Positions 61,836 to 64,000 of a stretch of DNA of 64,000 nt are shown piece by piece; the stretch's first letter is position 1, and each line of letters begins with the position of its first letter. Location: NCBI RefSeq assembly GCF_002937075.1, contig NZ_NHSJ01000041.1:1-64000 (forward strand), given 5' to 3'. Below the pieces are notes generated by a model that saw only the letters and a list, made by a program, of their open reading frames with translations, did no database searches and was not told where the DNA came from. Made by a program: the position numbers and the translations under genes. This DNA is from Rhodoblastus sphagnicola. Lineage in GTDB: Bacteria; Pseudomonadota; Alphaproteobacteria; Rhizobiales; Beijerinckiaceae.

Positions 61836-62465
61836 ATGAACATGCGGCCGACCTCACAAACGCCGGGCGTCGGGCGTCTCGAAGGACGGGTCCGGTTGCG
61901 CGAAGCCACGCGGGCGGATCACGAACGCCTGCACCGGCAACCCGCCTTCGCCGCCCTGGCCGGCGGAACCCTCGACCTGCCGGCCTATCGCGCCCTGCTG
62001 GCGCGGCTTTACGGTTTTCACGCGCCGCTCGAAGCCTGTGTCGCCGCGAGCGCGTGGGCGGACCGGGCGGGATTGGAGGCTGTGCTGGCGCCGCGTGCGA
62101 AATTGCTGCGCGAAGATCTCAGCGCTCTCGGCGCCGACGACGACGCCCTGACGGGTTTGCCGATGGCTTGCCCATCCATTTTCCCGGATTTTTCCAATTA
62201 TGGGCGCCTTGTCGGCAGTCTCTATGTTCGGGCGGGCTCGACGCTCGGCGGGCGCCTGTTGGCCAAGGCGCTCGACCCGCTGCTCGGCGAAGGCGGGGAA
62301 ACCGGCCGGAGCTTTCTTTCGGGCCGCGGCGGCGCCGATGCGCAATGGCGGCAGTGCTGCGCCGCCATCGAGCAGGCGATGGCCGACGGTCTTTGGGACG
62401 CCATGCTGGAGGGCGCCACCGACACATTCGCGGCCCTGGAGGACTGGATGAACGGCGGCGCCTGA
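61836..62465 (+). CDS. bphO: Heme oxygenase (biliverdin-producing, phytochrome partner)
   Basis: Opens haem to biliverdin, the chromophore of bacteriophytochromes. The 209 residues match bacterial heme oxygenases: LREATRADHERLHRQPAF with the proximal histidine near residue 29, and YVRAGSTLGGRLLAKALD. The ATG at 61836 follows GGAAG. It is divergent from the phytochrome gene, a common pairing, and ends 3 bp from the convergent thiO. Confidence 0.88.
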   Translation: MNMRPTSQTPGVGRLEGRVRLREATRADHERLHRQPAFAALAGGTLDLPAYRALLARLYGFHAPLEACVAASAWADRAGLEAVLAPRAKLLREDLSALGADDDALTGLPMACPSIFPDFSNYGRLVGSLYVRAGSTLGGRLLAKALDPLLGEGGETGRSFLSGRGGADAQWRQCCAAIEQAMADGLWDAMLEGATDTFAALEDWMNGGA

Positions 62466-62468
62466 GTT

Positions 62469-63488
62469 TTACAACGCCCCGGCCAGTTCGATCCGCGAGG
62501 TCGCCGCGCGCATGAGGTCGCGCGCCAAGGCGCCGCCGAACACGAAATCCGCCGTCTGGCGCGCCAGCGAGGGCGCGAGCAGGAAGCCGTGGCGGAACAG
62601 GCCGTTGATGAAGATGGTGCGGCCCTCGACGATGATGCGCGGCAGGTTGTCGTGGAAGGCCGGCCGCAGGTCCGCGCCCATCTCGGCGATTTCCGCCTCG
62701 GCCAGCGCGGGGTGGATGGCGTGGGCGGCGTTGACCAGATCCACGATCGAACGGGCCGTGACCCTGGCCCGCTCCTCGTTCTCGATCTGGGTCGCGCCGA
62801 TCATGAAGCGCTGATCCTCGCGCGGCACCACATAGACGGGATGGCGCGGGTGCAGCAGGCGGATCGGGCGCGACAGGCTGATGTCCTGCGTGCTCAGCAC
62901 CATCATCTCGCCCTTGACGCCGCGCAGGCCCTTCAGCTTGTCGCGGGCGGAATAGCCCCGGCAATCCACGGTCCAGTCGGCCTCGCCGTCGGCGTCGTTG
63001 GCGTCGAGGCCGAAGCGGAAGCGGGCGTTGGACATGGCGGCCAGCCGCCGCGTCACGGCTTCCAGCGCGACGCGCGGGTCGAGATGGGCCTCTTTGGGGA
63101 AGAACAAGGCGCGGGAAAAGCGGCCGGCGAGGTCGGGTTCGAGTTCGGCGAGGCGATTGCCGCCGATCTCCTCGAATTGCTCGGTGCGGCGCGCAAACAG
63201 GCGAAGCTCGACCTGGTCGCGCGGCGTCGCCACCACCAGGCTGCCGCGCGTCTCCGCCACCGGGACCGTTTGCGTCCAGTAGACCAGCGCCTCCATGCCC
63301 AGGCGCGCGACCAGAGGCTCGGCCGAATCGAGTTCGCACCAGGGCGCGACCATGCCGCCGGCGTACCAGGAGCAGCCGCGTCCCGGCCCCTCCTCGCGTT
63401 CGACGATCTCGACCTCCGCGCCGCGCCGCGCGAATTCATAGGCCGCCGTCAAACCCGCGACGCCCGCTCCGATAACCCTAATGCGCAT
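62469..63488 (-). CDS. thiO: Glycine oxidase ThiO, thiamine synthesis
   Basis: FAD-dependent enzyme that oxidises glycine to dehydroglycine for the thiazole part of thiamine. The 339 residues show MRIRVIGAGVAGLTAAYEFA, the early GCSWYAGGMVAPWCE segment and the late GHxH-free active region IFINGLFRHGFLLAPSLA, usual for ThiO. A GGAGG site precedes the ATG at 63488. A TPP riboswitch lies upstream. Normally thiO is followed by thiS and thiG; here it stops convergently at bphO and stands alone. Confidence 0.88.
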   Translation of the reverse strand: MRIRVIGAGVAGLTAAYEFARRGAEVEIVEREEGPGRGCSWYAGGMVAPWCELDSAEPLVARLGMEALVYWTQTVPVAETRGSLVVATPRDQVELRLFARRTEQFEEIGGNRLAELEPDLAGRFSRALFFPKEAHLDPRVALEAVTRRLAAMSNARFRFGLDANDADGEADWTVDCRGYSARDKLKGLRGVKGEMMVLSTQDISLSRPIRLLHPRHPVYVVPREDQRFMIGATQIENEERARVTARSIVDLVNAAHAIHPALAEAEIAEMGADLRPAFHDNLPRIIVEGRTIFINGLFRHGFLLAPSLARQTADFVFGGALARDLMRAATSRIELAGAL

Positions 63489-63570
63489 CCCGCGCCTCCT
63501 CGACGTTTCCGGGCACGGGGACGTCGGGATTTCGCGCGCGCGAAAAACAAAGAGGATTCGCAGCGAACGC

Positions 63571-63685
63571 CATCCCTCCGCCGGCATGACCCGGATCAGG
63601 TGTTGGGGATCGCCGCGCCGCGCGAAAGCTTTCCGCGCCAGCGGCCTCTCAGCTTCTTGCCGAAGCTCTCCCAGGCGGGGGCGAT
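63571..63685 (-). ncRNA. TPP riboswitch (THI element)
   Basis: On the minus strand the conserved aptamer elements appear in order: GCTGAGAGG, then after a variable stem ACCTGATCCGGGTCATGCC, then GGCGGAGGGA. These are the hallmark thiamine pyrophosphate-binding sequences. It lies about 80 bp upstream of thiO and should repress it when thiamine pyrophosphate is abundant. The 5' boundary is approximate. Confidence 0.92.
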
Positions 63686-63753
63686 GGTTCCGCCGCGCGC
63701 GCCGCGCCGTCAAGCGCGCAGTTCTCTTGAGAGCGCGGCTAATTGTCGCGGAT

Positions 63754-64000
63754 TCAGCCGCAGGGCGCGTCCTTGCGGCAGGTCGCGCAATAGGGCGACT
63801 CGATCACGGGGATGCGGGCGCCGCCCGACGGGCTTTGCCGCGCCTTCGCGCAGGACGGATCGTCGTGGAAGCGGCAGATCTTCCCGCGCCCGAGGGTTTT
63901 GGCGCGGTAGAGGGCGATGTCGGCGAAGCAGACGATCTTTTCGATGTGATCCTGCGCCGTGGGAAAGATGGTCGCCGCGCCGATGGCCGCGACCACGGGG
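63754..64000 (-). CDS. GGDEF-domain protein (C-terminal fragment, continues outside window)
   Basis: The visible 81 residues read as the end of a diguanylate cyclase domain (AAIGAATIFPTAQDHIEK, then FADIALYRAKTLGRGKICRF), followed by a cysteine-containing tail (YCATCRKDAPCG). The catalytic GGDEF site lies beyond the right edge. It is a second potential c-di-GMP enzyme near the phytochrome. Confidence 0.8.
   Translation of the reverse strand, partial: PVVAAIGAATIFPTAQDHIEKIVCFADIALYRAKTLGRGKICRFHDDPSCAKARQSPSGGARIPVIESPYCATCRKDAPCG

Overview
The window is almost entirely the photosynthesis gene cluster of an anoxygenic phototrophic alphaproteobacterium. GC content is high, and the gene content and order (puf, puh, bch and crt genes with aerR/ppsR in the middle) fit the Hyphomicrobiales (Rhizobiales). 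A rhodoquinone gene at the end of the puf operon, a decayed crtD and a short repeat family of the kind common in Rhizobiales suggest a Beijerinckiaceae-type purple bacterium such as a Rhodoblastus relative. That placement is inference; no rRNA gene is present to settle it.

Layout. 1-2360: nadB (cut by the window edge) and nadA on the minus strand, with two inverted-repeat operators upstream. 2441-6301: a lipase-like hydrolase, an acyl-CoA synthetase, a small secreted peptide, a palindromic repeat and a 5'-truncated small gene. 6273-8893: a UdgX-type uracil-DNA glycosylase overlapping a radical SAM repair-associated protein. 8945-12912: a membrane protein plus a glycosyltransferase / flippase-like / FAD oxidoreductase operon. 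13122-22704: the minus-strand superoperon bchCXYZ-pufQBALMC-rquA. 22781-28618: crtF, crtE, a broken crtD remnant, and crtI-crtB-small membrane protein. 28943-32627: bchI-bchD-bchO. 32779-47186: bchF-N-B-H-L-M-lhaA-puhA-B-C-orf-acsF-puhE. 47408-55028 (plus strand): aerR, ppsR, bchG, a PucC-type transporter, bchP, tspO and a second AerR-like B12-binding protein. 55293-58181: bchE-bchJ-idi. 58427-62465: a bacteriophytochrome with GGDEF and EAL domains, and a heme oxygenase. 62469-64000: a TPP-riboswitch-controlled thiO and the end of a GGDEF protein.

How it fits together. The bch genes supply the steps from protoporphyrin IX to bacteriochlorophyll a, with both the oxygen-dependent (acsF) and the oxygen-independent, B12-dependent (bchE) ring-E cyclases. 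The puf and puh genes build the reaction centre and LH1. RquA would add rhodoquinone to the quinone pool. Several operons carry TGT-N12-ACA boxes expected to bind the PpsR/CrtJ repressor encoded at 48261-49724, with AerR as its probable B12-dependent antirepressor. The carotenoid set lacks a working crtD and shows no intact crtC or crtA here, so the end product should not be a standard spheroidene or spirilloxanthin unless the missing genes lie elsewhere.

The points most worth a second look are rquA inside the puf operon, the crtD remnant, a PuhE protein with a C-terminal CobW-C-like domain, two AerR-like proteins, and a mapped set of PpsR boxes.
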